From: Deltaproteobacteria bacterium
GTDB lineage: Bacteria > Myxococcota_A > UBA9160 > SZUA-336
Assembly (NCBI GenBank): GCA_016875225.1
Contig: VGRW01000033.1
Span: 1 to 36,325 of the forward strand
Length of the DNA: 36,325 nucleotides
Direction of reading: 5' to 3'
Of this stretch, positions 10,145 through 18,659 are shown one piece after another. The notes beneath the pieces are model-generated. The model searched no databases, had not been told where the DNA came from, and saw only the letters and a list, made by a program, of their open reading frames with translations. The position numbers and the translations under genes are program-made. Numbering within the stretch: the first letter of the stretch is position 1; each line of letters begins with the position of its first letter.

Positions 10145-10160
10145 AGCAACCTGCGTGCCA
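10145..10160 (-). promoter_or_regulatory. Sigma-54 (-24/-12) promoter of lpxC
   Basis: On the minus strand the site reads TGGCACG, four bases, TTGCT: an exact match to the sigma-54 consensus, with ten bases between the invariant GG (10159-10158) and GC (10147-10146). It predicts a transcript start near 10134, giving a leader of about 57 bases before the lpxC GTG at 10077. Sigma-54 promoters need an ATP-driven enhancer-binding protein, so lpxC would be under signal-dependent control. The match is visible in the sequence; activity is inferred. Confidence 0.85.
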
Positions 10161-10198
10161 GTTGCCTCGAAAAGCCGGCGGTTCGGCTCCGGATTCAG

Positions 10199-10216
10199 AA
10201 GTGCTCGATCGCACTT
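10199..10216. promoter_or_regulatory. Inverted repeat, candidate enhancer-protein site (proximal)
   Basis: AAGTGC and GCACTT form perfect 6-bp arms around a 6-base spacer. The centre lies about 73 bases upstream of the predicted lpxC transcript start, within the range of activator sites for sigma-54 promoters. It is one of two 6-6-6 repeats in this gap, although the arm sequences differ between them. Confidence 0.45.
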
Positions 10217-10262
10217 GTGATTTGGAGCACATCCCCGGCTTCGCCAAGCCGCGACCGGCGAT

Positions 10263-10280
10263 CGTGTCGCACCTGACACG
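10263..10280. promoter_or_regulatory. Inverted repeat, candidate enhancer-protein site (distal)
   Basis: CGTGTC and GACACG form perfect 6-bp arms around a 6-base spacer, about 137 bases upstream of the predicted lpxC start and 64 bases (about six helical turns) from the proximal repeat. It also lies about 40 bases after the kinase stop codon, but has no T-run, so a terminator is less likely. Confidence 0.45.
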
Positions 10281-10319
10281 GATCGAGAGTGACGTTTCAA
10301 TTACGACGTGACGCGATTA

Positions 10320-12911
10320 TCACGCCTTCGCCAGCCGGTCGAGGTCCTCGATCAGCTCCTTCGCCGTCTGGTAGCGCTCGGCCGGCGCCTTCTTCAGACA
10401 GCGCAGGATGATCTGGGAGAGCCCCACGGGGATATCGGCCTTGACGTCGCGAGGATCGGGCGGCGGGGTGTGGACGTGGTGATAGGGGACGTTCCCCTTC
10501 TGGAACGGGAGCTCACCGGTGGCGAGCTCGAAGATCGTGACACCGAGCGAGTAGATGTCGGTGCGGTGGTCGACGTCGCGTCCCAGGGTCTGCTCCGGCG
10601 ACATGTAGAAGGGCGTGCCCGAGATCATCGTCGTGGCGTTGCGCACCTCTTCCATGAGCTTGGCCAGGCCGAAGTCCATGATCTTCACGTGGCGCTCCGC
10701 GGTCCACATCGTGTTCGCGGTCTTGATGTCGCGGTGCACGACCTTGCGCCCGTGAGCGTAGGAGAGCGCGGAGGCCATCTGCCGCAGGATGTAGACCACC
10801 GCGTTGGCCGAGACCGGTCCGCGCTGGCGCAGGATCTCCTTCAGCGTCGTGCCCTCGACCCGCTCCATCGCCATGTAGAAGCCGTGCTCGGACTCTCCGG
10901 CGTCGTAGACGGTGACGATGTTCGGGTGGTTGAGCGCCGCGGCGGCCTTCGCTTCGCGCAGGAAGTTCTTGAGCGCGTTCGGATTCTCGCGCAGCCCCTC
11001 GGGCAGAACCTTGTACGCGACCTCGCGCTCGAGGACTGAATCTCGCGCGAGGTACACGACTCCCATCCCGCCGCGCCCGAGCTCCCGCACGATCTCGTAG
11101 CGGCTGGTGGCGGGAGCGGGGGCGGTCGGCGCGGTGAGCGGCGGCAGGTCCTCGCTCTGCCTGGCGACCATCCCCTTGCAGCGCTCGAGACAAGCCGCCG
11201 CGTCCTTGTAGTGGTAGTCGAACGAGAGAATGCGCTCGAAGATCTCGATCGCGCCCACCAGATCGCCCTGTCGCTCGTGCGCGCGGCCGAGCTCGTAGAA
11301 CGCATCGACGCTGTTTCGCGCGATCGTCTGCGACCCGGTCGCCTCGGTGAACTTCTTGACCGAAAGGCTGTGCATGCCCTTCTCCTGGAACATTCGCCCC
11401 AGGATCGAGCAGGCCTCGCCGTAGTTCGGGCTGTCCGCAGGAATCTGCTGCATCAGGCGGATCGCTCCGTCGGCCTTGCCCTGCTCCGCGTAGAGCTTGC
11501 CGGCGGTGAAGGTGTCGCCCGCCTTCTCGAGCATCTCGGCCTGCAGATCGGCGCGACCGGCCCGCGCGTAGGATTCCGCGGCCTCCGCGAACTTCCCGCA
11601 GCGCGAATACGCCTCCGCGGCCGGCTCGAGCTGCTCCGCGGCTCGAAACGCCTCGGCGGCGGCCGGAAAGTCGTCGGCGTCGCGGTAGCAGACGCCGGCC
11701 TCGCCATAGCGACCGAGCTTCCGGTAGAGATCGCCCGCCGCCGCGTGCTCGCCGGCCTTCCTCAGGTGTTCGACGGCCTCCGCTTCCTGTCCCTTGTCGC
11801 GCAGGTACTCACCCAGCGCGCGCGCCGCGCCAACGGCGTCACCGAGGCGTTCGAGCGCCTTGGCGGCCAGGTCGCCTCGCCCGACCCGCAGGAAGAGCTC
11901 GGCCGCGCGTTTGAAGTTGCCGGTCTGGAAGGCAATCTTGGCCGCCGGTCCGAACGCCTCGGAGCGCACCAGCATGGCTTCGGCCTCGTCGAAGCGCTCG
12001 AGCTTCACCAGGATCTCGGCCGCCTTCTTGGCGATGCCGCGCATCTCCTTGGCCTTCTGCTCGCTCTTCGCGCCAGCGACGCCGCCCTCCTCGTTGAAGG
12101 CGGAGAGCAGGCTCTCGGCGGCGAGCGCGTCGGCGCCGGACTTCAGGAAAGCCTGCGCGGCGTGCCGGTGGAAGCCGATCTTCTGGTAGCACTTGCCGGC
12201 CTCTCGGTGATTCCCGGCGCGCTCGAACATGTCGCCCGCGACCGAGAACTTGCCGGCGGCGAAGTAGCACTTCGCCGCGTCCTCGTGTCGGCCGAGCTGC
12301 GCGTAGATGCGGCCCGCGTGCTCCTCCTTGCCGAGCTTCTTGTAGAGATCCGCAGCCTCGTCGAAACGGTTCTGATCGTGACGGACCTCGGCCGCTCGGC
12401 CCAGCAGCTCGGCGCGAAGGAAGATCTCGATCGCCTCCTCCTTCAGGTTGCGCCCGAGGAGGAATTCGCCGGCGGCCTCCGCACCCTGATCCTGCTCGAT
12501 CTGCGCCGCCTGCTTCAGGATCCGCTTGGACTCCTTTGCCGACGGCGCGCTGAGGTCCGTCTCGGCGGCGCTGGCCAGGGCTGCGGCCTTGGGGCTTGCG
12601 GATTTCTTCGCGGTCCGTCCCCGCCTGCGGCCGCGGAAGGCTGGAGCGAGCGCGTAGGCCGCAAGTACGACTGCCGCGCCGAGCATGCCGAAGTGCAGAA
12701 CCGGAAGGCGCAGGATCTGCGCGCCCGCGAGCCCCGCGCTCAGAGCCTCGTCCGCGGATTGGGCTCCGCGCTCCGAGGTCTCGATCTTCGCGCGAGCACG
12801 CAGCCCGGCGGCGAGCCCGTCGCCGCCGCGCGCGAGCACCACGCCCGCGACTCCGCCCATGGCCAGGGGGATCGCGAGCAGCAGGGCGATGACACGCAGA
12901 CGCTTGCGCAC
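10320..12911 (-). CDS. Membrane-anchored TPR protein with C-terminal Ser/Thr protein kinase domain
   Basis: The 863-residue product has two membrane segments (about 7-28 and 69-92) flanked by basic residues (RKR at the start, RGRRRGR after the second). This predicts a periplasmic loop of about 40 residues and a cytoplasmic body. Residues about 130-575 are TPR-like helical repeats, and 604-863 are a complete Hanks-type kinase: glycine loop GRGGMGVVY, Lys634 in VAYK, HRDIKTAN with Asp728, DFG with Asp746, and SPEQ. All catalytic residues are kept, so it should be active. The order is unusual, since most bacterial kinases carry the catalytic domain first. The start is GTG at 12911 with a weak ribosome-binding site. 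It lies directly upstream of lpxC and 37 bases downstream of the permease gene. The substrate is unknown. Confidence 0.93.
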   Translation of the reverse strand: MRKRLRVIALLLAIPLAMGGVAGVVLARGGDGLAAGLRARAKIETSERGAQSADEALSAGLAGAQILRLPVLHFGMLGAAVVLAAYALAPAFRGRRRGRTAKKSASPKAAALASAAETDLSAPSAKESKRILKQAAQIEQDQGAEAAGEFLLGRNLKEEAIEIFLRAELLGRAAEVRHDQNRFDEAADLYKKLGKEEHAGRIYAQLGRHEDAAKCYFAAGKFSVAGDMFERAGNHREAGKCYQKIGFHRHAAQAFLKSGADALAAESLLSAFNEEGGVAGAKSEQKAKEMRGIAKKAAEILVKLERFDEAEAMLVRSEAFGPAAKIAFQTGNFKRAAELFLRVGRGDLAAKALERLGDAVGAARALGEYLRDKGQEAEAVEHLRKAGEHAAAGDLYRKLGRYGEAGVCYRDADDFPAAAEAFRAAEQLEPAAEAYSRCGKFAEAAESYARAGRADLQAEMLEKAGDTFTAGKLYAEQGKADGAIRLMQQIPADSPNYGEACSILGRMFQEKGMHSLSVKKFTEATGSQTIARNSVDAFYELGRAHERQGDLVGAIEIFERILSFDYHYKDAAACLERCKGMVARQSEDLPPLTAPTAPAPATSRYEIVRELGRGGMGVVYLARDSVLEREVAYKVLPEGLRENPNALKNFLREAKAAAALNHPNIVTVYDAGESEHGFYMAMERVEGTTLKEILRQRGPVSANAVVYILRQMASALSYAHGRKVVHRDIKTANTMWTAERHVKIMDFGLAKLMEEVRNATTMISGTPFYMSPEQTLGRDVDHRTDIYSLGVTIFELATGELPFQKGNVPYHHVHTPPPDPRDVKADIPVGLSQIILRCLKKAPAERYQTAKELIEDLDRLAKA

Positions 12912-12948
12912 GGCTAGAAGATCGTCCGAAAGCGGCCCGACGTTGAGG

Positions 12949-13659
12949 CTACCCGCTCCCGCCCAATAGCATGCGGATCGCCAGCAGGACTACGCAGACC
13001 GTGAGGGCGGGTCGGAGCAGCCGGTCCCCCGCGCGTGCGCCGATGCGCGAGCCGGCGTAGCCGCCCAGAGCCATCCCCACCGCGAGAAGCAGGCCGTGGC
13101 CCCAGACCACCTTTCCCGCCCAGACGAACTGCGCGAGCGCGATGGCGGTAGTGGCGGTGTTGATCGCCACCTTCACCGAGCTCGCCCGCACGAGGTCCAG
13201 CCGGCCCACGCCGACGAGCGCGAGCGTGAGCGGAATGCCGACCCCAGCCTGGATGGCCCCGCCGTAGAGCCCGATCGCGAAGTAGATCGCGTGCTGGACA
13301 GCTGGCGCCAGGGGAGCGCGTTCCGCGACACCCGCCGGCGGCCGCGGATTCCAGAGGATCAGAGGCAGGGCCAGAAGCATCACCGCGCCGAACCCGCGCG
13401 CGAAGAGCTCGTCGTCCAGGCTCGATGCGAGCACAGCCCCGAGCCAGGCCGCGAGGAGCATCACGGGCAGGATGCGCAGGGCCGTGTCGAGATCGCGAAA
13501 TCCCTCCTGTCGGAAGCCCGCGACAGCGGAGAGCGACTGCGCGAAGACGCCGACTCGGCTGGTGGCGTTGGCGACCGTCGCCGGCAGGCCCATCATCACG
13601 AGAAGCGGGACCAGCAGGAACGACCCGCCCCCGGCCAGCGTGTTGATCAGCCCGCCCAC
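12949..13659 (-). CDS. TauE/SafE-family membrane permease (putative anion/sulfite exporter)
   Basis: This 236-residue, very hydrophobic protein has about six to seven membrane segments. It carries the family's N-terminal glycine motif (GGLINTLAGGGSFLLVPLL) and a second half that mirrors it (GGAIQAGVGIPLTLAL). Members export sulfite, sulfoacetate or related anions, but the substrate cannot be read from sequence. The start is unclear. GTG at 13659 is the only standard start, yet it cuts the first membrane helix, because hydrophobic codons (AILFGAGI) continue upstream in frame to the ruvB stop. A CTG at 13710, overlapping that stop and preceded by GGAG, would restore the helix. It follows ruvB and precedes the TPR kinase on the same strand. 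Confidence 0.82.
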   Translation of the reverse strand: MGGLINTLAGGGSFLLVPLLVMMGLPATVANATSRVGVFAQSLSAVAGFRQEGFRDLDTALRILPVMLLAAWLGAVLASSLDDELFARGFGAVMLLALPLILWNPRPPAGVAERAPLAPAVQHAIYFAIGLYGGAIQAGVGIPLTLALVGVGRLDLVRASSVKVAINTATTAIALAQFVWAGKVVWGHGLLLAVGMALGGYAGSRIGARAGDRLLRPALTVCVVLLAIRMLLGGSG

Positions 13660-13706
13660 GATCCCCGCGCCGAAGAGGATCGCGATCTCCCCCGGGGCGG
13701 GAAGCG

Positions 13707-14718
<1,012 letters not shown>

Positions 14719-14735
<17 letters not shown>

Positions 14736-15312
14736 GCAACGCCTCCTTGATCAGCGTCTCGAGGCTCGATCCCTCCGGCGCGAGCTCGAGCGCGCGGCGC
14801 ACCGCGCGCTCCGCATGCGGCCGAGGGTAACCGAGGTTGACCAGCGCGCTCTCGGCGGCAGCCGACGCCTCGGGGGCAGCCGCACGCTCCGATCTCGACA
14901 CGGCTTCGAGCGCCAGCGCCTTCTCGCGCAGATCGATCGCGAGTCGCTCGGCGGTCTTCTTGCCGACTCCGGGGATCCTGGTGAGCGCGACGACGTCCCC
15001 GGCGCGCAGCGCGGTGAGCAGCCGGCCGACGGGAAGACCGGAGAGGATCCCGAGCGCGAGCTTCGGGCCGACGCCGCTGGCCGCGATCAGCAGCCGGAAC
15101 AGGACGCGCTCGAGCTCGGAACCGAAGCCGTACAGCTGGAGCGCGTCCTCGCGCACGTGGGTGTGGATCTGCAGGCGGACCGTCTTGCCCTCGTCGGGCA
15201 GCTCGAAGAAGGTCGAGAGCGGCACGCGCACCTCGTAGCCCACGCCATGGACGTCGAGCACGACGCCCTCGGGCTTCTTCTCGACGAGTGCGCCTTCGAG
15301 CCGCGCGATCAA
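14719..15312 (-). CDS. ruvA: Holliday junction DNA-binding protein RuvA
   Basis: RuvA binds four-way junctions as a tetramer and loads RuvB. The TTG start at 15312 gives the family's usual N-terminus ([11 protein letters not shown], then [10 protein letters not shown]) and 197 residues, close to E. coli's 203. Two helix-hairpin-helix motifs are visible ([10 protein letters not shown] and [14 protein letters not shown]), followed by a flexible linker and the C-terminal RuvB-binding helices ([16 protein letters not shown]). The TTG overlaps the TGA stop of ruvC (TTGA) and no separate ribosome-binding site is evident, so translation probably depends on ruvC. A much longer in-frame reading upstream is only the shadow of ruvC. 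Confidence 0.96.
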
Positions 15313-15821
15313 GGCGCGCGCACCAAGCCGCGAGCGGGCGCGACGACGCGCGCGCGCAGTCGCGCGCTCATGCCGTGACAGATCGCGATCGCGAGCGCGT
15401 CGGCCTCGTCGCTCGGCGGCGGCGCGGTCAGGCCGAGCAGGCGCTGCACCATGCGCATGACCTGCGACTTGTCCGCGCGTCCGTAGCCGGTGACTGCGGT
15501 CTTGACCTGCGCGGGGGTGTACTCCGCGGCGCCGAGCCCCGCGCTTCCGCAGGTCGCCAGCGCTACGCCGCGCGCGTGGCCGAGCACGAGCGCGCTGCGA
15601 ACGTTGCGCGCGCTGAAGATCGACTCGATCGCCGCGCACTCCGGAGCGAGCTCGGCAATCGCGCCTGCGAGCTCGCTCTGCAGCTGCGCGAGCCGCGCCG
15701 CGAGCGTCTCTCCGCGCGCTCGGATCGTGCCGCCGGCGATCCTGCGCAGCGTCGATCCCTCGACGCTGACCACGCCGTAGCCCGTGGCCACAGAGCCCGG
15801 ATCGATTCCCAGGACCCGCAC
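15309..15821 (-). CDS. ruvC: Crossover junction endodeoxyribonuclease RuvC
   Basis: RuvC is the nuclease that resolves Holliday junctions after RuvAB migration. With the GTG start at 15821 (a G-run about five bases upstream) the protein is 170 residues, and the four catalytic acids fall at the family positions: Asp7 in GIDPGS, Glu66 in AAIES, Asp138 and Asp141 in SDEADALA. The motif YTPAQVKTAVTGYGRADK is also typical. It is the first ruv gene, 91 bases after yebC, and overlaps ruvA by four bases. The yebC-ruvC-ruvA-ruvB order is common in bacteria. Confidence 0.97.
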   Translation of the reverse strand: MRVLGIDPGSVATGYGVVSVEGSTLRRIAGGTIRARGETLAARLAQLQSELAGAIAELAPECAAIESIFSARNVRSALVLGHARGVALATCGSAGLGAAEYTPAQVKTAVTGYGRADKSQVMRMVQRLLGLTAPPPSDEADALAIAICHGMSARLRARVVAPARGLVRAP

Positions 15822-15891
15822 TCGACCCCCCGGCCGAACCGACGACCGACGCGAGTCTACACAGAAGCGCTGCGACCAGCGAGGCTCGCGC

Positions 15892-15910
15892 GCCCGAGCT
15901 CCGCTCGGGC
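15892..15910 (-). terminator. Hairpin directly after yebC
   Basis: GCCCGAGC and GCTCGGGC form a perfect 8-bp stem with a three-base loop, starting two bases after the yebC stop codon. No T-run follows, so it may be a leaky terminator or an mRNA-stabilising hairpin that lowers ruv expression relative to yebC. Confidence 0.4.
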
Positions 15911-15912
15911 TC

Positions 15913-16668
15913 CTAGCCCGCGCTCGCCGCCGCCAGCAGCTCCGCGTCCGAGACGTCGAAGTTCGCATAGACCGCGGCCACGTCCTCGTGCCCGTCGAGC
16001 TCCTCGTAGAGCTTGAGCATGAGCTCCGCGTTCTTGCCGGAGATCGTCACGGTGGAGCTCGGCACCATCTGGATCGACGCCCGGGCCGGCGCGAAGCCCC
16101 GCCCCTCGAGCGCGGCCTTGACGCCCTCGAAGCTCTCGGGCGAGGTCTGCACGAGCAGCGCCTCCTGCTCGTCGACGATGTCGAGCGCGTTCGCCTCGAT
16201 CGCGGCCTCCATCAGCGCGTCGGCGTCGACCGAGCCGCGGTCGAACTCGAGCACGCCGCGTCGGTCGAACATGTACGCGACGCAGCCGTTCGTGCCGAGA
16301 TTGCCGCTGAAGCGGCTGAAGATGAAGCGCAGCTCGCCGACCGTTCGGTTGCGATTGTCGGTCAGGGTATCCGCGATCACGGCCACGCCGCCGGGGCCGT
16401 AGCCCTCGTAGCGGATCTCCTCGATCTGGTTGCCCTCGAGCTCGCCGGTCCCCTTCTTGATCGCGCGCTCGATGTTGTCCTTCGGCATGTTCACGCCGCG
16501 CGCCTTCTGCATCGCAAGGCGCAGGCGCGGATTCGCGTCGGGATCGCCACCCCCGAGGTTCGCCGCCATGCTGATCTCGCGGATCAGCTGGGTGAAGAGC
16601 TTGCCGCGCTTGGCGTCCGCAGCGCCCTTCTTGCGCTTGATGGTCGCCCATTTCGAGTGACCGGACAT
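15913..16668 (-). CDS. yebC: YebC/PmpR (TACO1) family protein
   Basis: This 251-residue protein has the full family signature: start MSGHSKWATIKRKKGAADAKR, then MPKDNIERAIKKGTGE, YEGYGPGGVAVI and DNRNRTVGELR. Members were described as transcription regulators, and more recently as ribosome-associated factors that help translate difficult sequences such as proline runs; which role applies here cannot be told. The ATG at 16668 follows a strong GGAGGAGG site, so the start is firm. It heads the minus-strand cluster with ruvCAB, a very common arrangement, and is divergent from the Hsp70-like gene. Confidence 0.96.
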   Translation of the reverse strand: MSGHSKWATIKRKKGAADAKRGKLFTQLIREISMAANLGGGDPDANPRLRLAMQKARGVNMPKDNIERAIKKGTGELEGNQIEEIRYEGYGPGGVAVIADTLTDNRNRTVGELRFIFSRFSGNLGTNGCVAYMFDRRGVLEFDRGSVDADALMEAAIEANALDIVDEQEALLVQTSPESFEGVKAALEGRGFAPARASIQMVPSSTVTISGKNAELMLKLYEELDGHEDVAAVYANFDVSDAELLAAASAG

Positions 16669-16705
16669 GCGATTTCCTCCTCCCGGGAGCCCGAGCGATT
16701 CGAGG

Positions 16706-16733
16706 GGTTAACACTGGCCCAAAGCCGGGTCAA
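16706..16733 (-). promoter_or_regulatory. Promoter of yebC (TTGACC, 16 bases, TTAACC)
   Basis: On the minus strand, TTGACC at 16733-16728 and TTAACC at 16711-16706 are 16 bases apart. The predicted transcript start is near 16699, about 30 bases before the yebC ATG. The -35 box matches those found before several other genes of the window. Spacing is slightly short for sigma-70. Confidence 0.5.
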
Positions 16734-16782
16734 TCATTTCAGTCCGGCGGGATCCCTTGCCGATGGGATGCGCATGGCCGCG

Positions 16783-16798
16783 CCACGCCGGCGCGTGG
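16783..16798 (+). promoter_or_regulatory. Hairpin over the Hsp70 gene ribosome-binding site
   Basis: CCACGC, four bases, then GCGTGG form a perfect 6-bp inverted repeat whose 3' arm runs into the only purine-rich stretch (GTGGGA) before the ATG at 16806. In RNA it could hide the ribosome-binding site. It is not a CIRCE element. It may be chance in GC-rich DNA. Confidence 0.3.
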
Positions 16799-16805
16799 GA
16801 CTCGA

Positions 16806-18659
16806 ATGAGCAAAGACGTCACCATCGGCATCGACCTGGGCACCAGCAACTCGTGCGTCTGCGCGATCATCGACGGAAAGCCCAAGGTGCTGGCGAATCG
16901 GGCCGGCGAGCAGGTGATCGCCTCGGTCGTCGCGTTTCGCGAGGACGGCCGGATCGAAGTCGGCAATGGCGCCAAGGCCGGGATCATCCTCGATCCGAAG
17001 CACACGGTCTCGTCGGCCAAGCGGCTGATCGGGCGGTACTTCTTCAGCGAAGAGGTGCGCAAGGCCCGCGCCGTCTGCCGCTACGAGATCGTGCCGGGCG
17101 AGAACCACGGCGTGCGCATCAAGGTCCGCGACGAGGAGTTCTCGCTTCCCGAGATCTCCGCCTTCGTGCTGAAGGAGATCAAGGAGACCGCCGAGTTCGC
17201 GCTCGGCCACCCGGTTTCGGGCGCGGTCATCACGGTGCCGGCGTTCTTCAACGACAACCAGCGCCAGGCGACGAAGGATGCGGGCAGGATCGCCGGCCTC
17301 GACGTGCTGCGAATCCTGAACGAGCCGACCGCCGCGGCTCTGGCGTACGGTTTCGGGCGGGATCTGCGCCAGAAGGTCGTGATCTACGACCTCGGCGGCG
17401 GCACGTTCGACGTCTCGATCCTCGAGATCGGCGAGGACGTCTTCGAAGTGCTCGCGACGTGCGGCGACACCTACCTCGGAGGAGACGACTTCGACGATCG
17501 CGTGATCGACCTGCTCGCCGACCGCGTGCAGGCCGAGCACTCCGTGAACGTGCGCTCGGATCCCTACGCGTTCGCGAAGCTGCGCATGGCGGCCGAGGCG
17601 GCGAAGGTCGGACTCTCGACCAGCGAGTCGGCGCAGATCTCGATCCCGGATCTGATCGAGCGCGACGGCGTGAAGATCCCGCTCGAGTACACGCTCGGCG
17701 CCAAGGAGTTCGACAAGCTCACGCGCGATCTGATCCTGCGCACCTTCAAGGTCTGCGACGAGGCGATGCAGCAAGCCGGGCTCACGGTGCGCGACCTGAA
17801 CGGTGTGATCCTGGTTGGAGGACCGACTCGGCTGCCCTCGATCCGCAAGGCGGTGCAGGACTACTTCCAACGCGAGCCGGAGACGGACATCAATCCCGAC
17901 GAGATCGTCGCGATCGGCGCGGCGATCCACGCGGCGTCGCTGGTGAACTCCGAGACCGGCAGCTACCTGCTCGACGTCACGCCGCTCACGCTGCGCCTGG
18001 GCATCGCCGGCGGGCTCTCCGAGCCGATCATCGAGCGGAACAGCCCGGTGCCGATCGATCACACGCGCGTTTTCACGACCGTGTCGGACAACCAGGACGC
18101 GATCGCCGTGCGGATCTATCAGGGCGAGTCGCGCCAGGCGGACGGGAACACCCTTCTCGGCGAGTTCGAGTTCACGGGCTTCGAGCCGGGCCCGCGCGGC
18201 CAGGTGAAGATCGAAGTGGCGTTCTCGATCAGCACCGAGGGCATCGTCACGGTTCAGGCGCGCGACCCGAAGACGGGGGCCGAGGCCTCGACCGCGGTCT
18301 CGATGTCGAGCGGGCTCTCCGAAGAGCAGATCCAGGAGATCATGTCCCGCGGCCGCACCGCGGACGTCGCCGAGGGCGGCGCGAGGACGCTCTCCGCGAG
18401 CGAGCCCGCGCCGCTTCTCGACGAGAGCGAGGACGTGCTCCTCGACGAGCCGTCGATCGAGGGCGGGATGGGCGACCTGCTCGAGAAGCGCGACGAGACG
18501 CAGCTCTTCGGCCGGGTCGAGGGAGATCTCGCCGGCGATAACGCGTCGAACGAGACCAGCTTCCAGATCGAGCGCTCCCAGCCGGCGTTCCTGGGCGGCG
18601 ATCCGTCGGCCGAGCCCGACGCCGACGACGAAGACGACAAGCTCCTCGGCGAAGAATGA
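16806..18659 (+). CDS. Hsp70/DnaK-like chaperone with atypical acidic C-terminus
   Basis: The 617-residue protein has the three Hsp70 signatures: IDLGTSNSC near residue 9, VIYDLGGGTFDVSIL near 198 and VILVGGPTRLPSIRKAV near 337. A beta-sandwich substrate domain follows (about 390-505, starting LLDVTPLTLRLGIAGG). In DnaK a helical lid of about 100 residues comes next. Here residues 515-617 are instead acidic, Gly/Ser/Pro-containing and look disordered, ending in LLGEE rather than a DnaK tail. The housekeeping DnaK is therefore probably elsewhere and this is a specialised paralogue. The ATG at 16806 has a weak ribosome-binding site. The next gene, a J-domain protein, overlaps it by four bases, which supports a dedicated chaperone pair. 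I give no gene symbol because it is not clearly dnaK itself. Confidence 0.93.
   Translation: MSKDVTIGIDLGTSNSCVCAIIDGKPKVLANRAGEQVIASVVAFREDGRIEVGNGAKAGIILDPKHTVSSAKRLIGRYFFSEEVRKARAVCRYEIVPGENHGVRIKVRDEEFSLPEISAFVLKEIKETAEFALGHPVSGAVITVPAFFNDNQRQATKDAGRIAGLDVLRILNEPTAAALAYGFGRDLRQKVVIYDLGGGTFDVSILEIGEDVFEVLATCGDTYLGGDDFDDRVIDLLADRVQAEHSVNVRSDPYAFAKLRMAAEAAKVGLSTSESAQISIPDLIERDGVKIPLEYTLGAKEFDKLTRDLILRTFKVCDEAMQQAGLTVRDLNGVILVGGPTRLPSIRKAVQDYFQREPETDINPDEIVAIGAAIHAASLVNSETGSYLLDVTPLTLRLGIAGGLSEPIIERNSPVPIDHTRVFTTVSDNQDAIAVRIYQGESRQADGNTLLGEFEFTGFEPGPRGQVKIEVAFSISTEGIVTVQARDPKTGAEASTAVSMSSGLSEEQIQEIMSRGRTADVAEGGARTLSASEPAPLLDESEDVLLDEPSIEGGMGDLLEKRDETQLFGRVEGDLAGDNASNETSFQIERSQPAFLGGDPSAEPDADDEDDKLLGEE

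Noticed and set aside
11211-12917. A 568-residue plus-strand frame opposite the TPR kinase
   Set aside because: The opposite frame encodes a kinase with every catalytic motif; this one has none.
16783-16798. CIRCE (HrcA) operator before the Hsp70 gene
   Set aside because: The repeat here is CCACGC-N4-GCGTGG; CIRCE is TTAGCACTC-N9-GAGTGCTAA.
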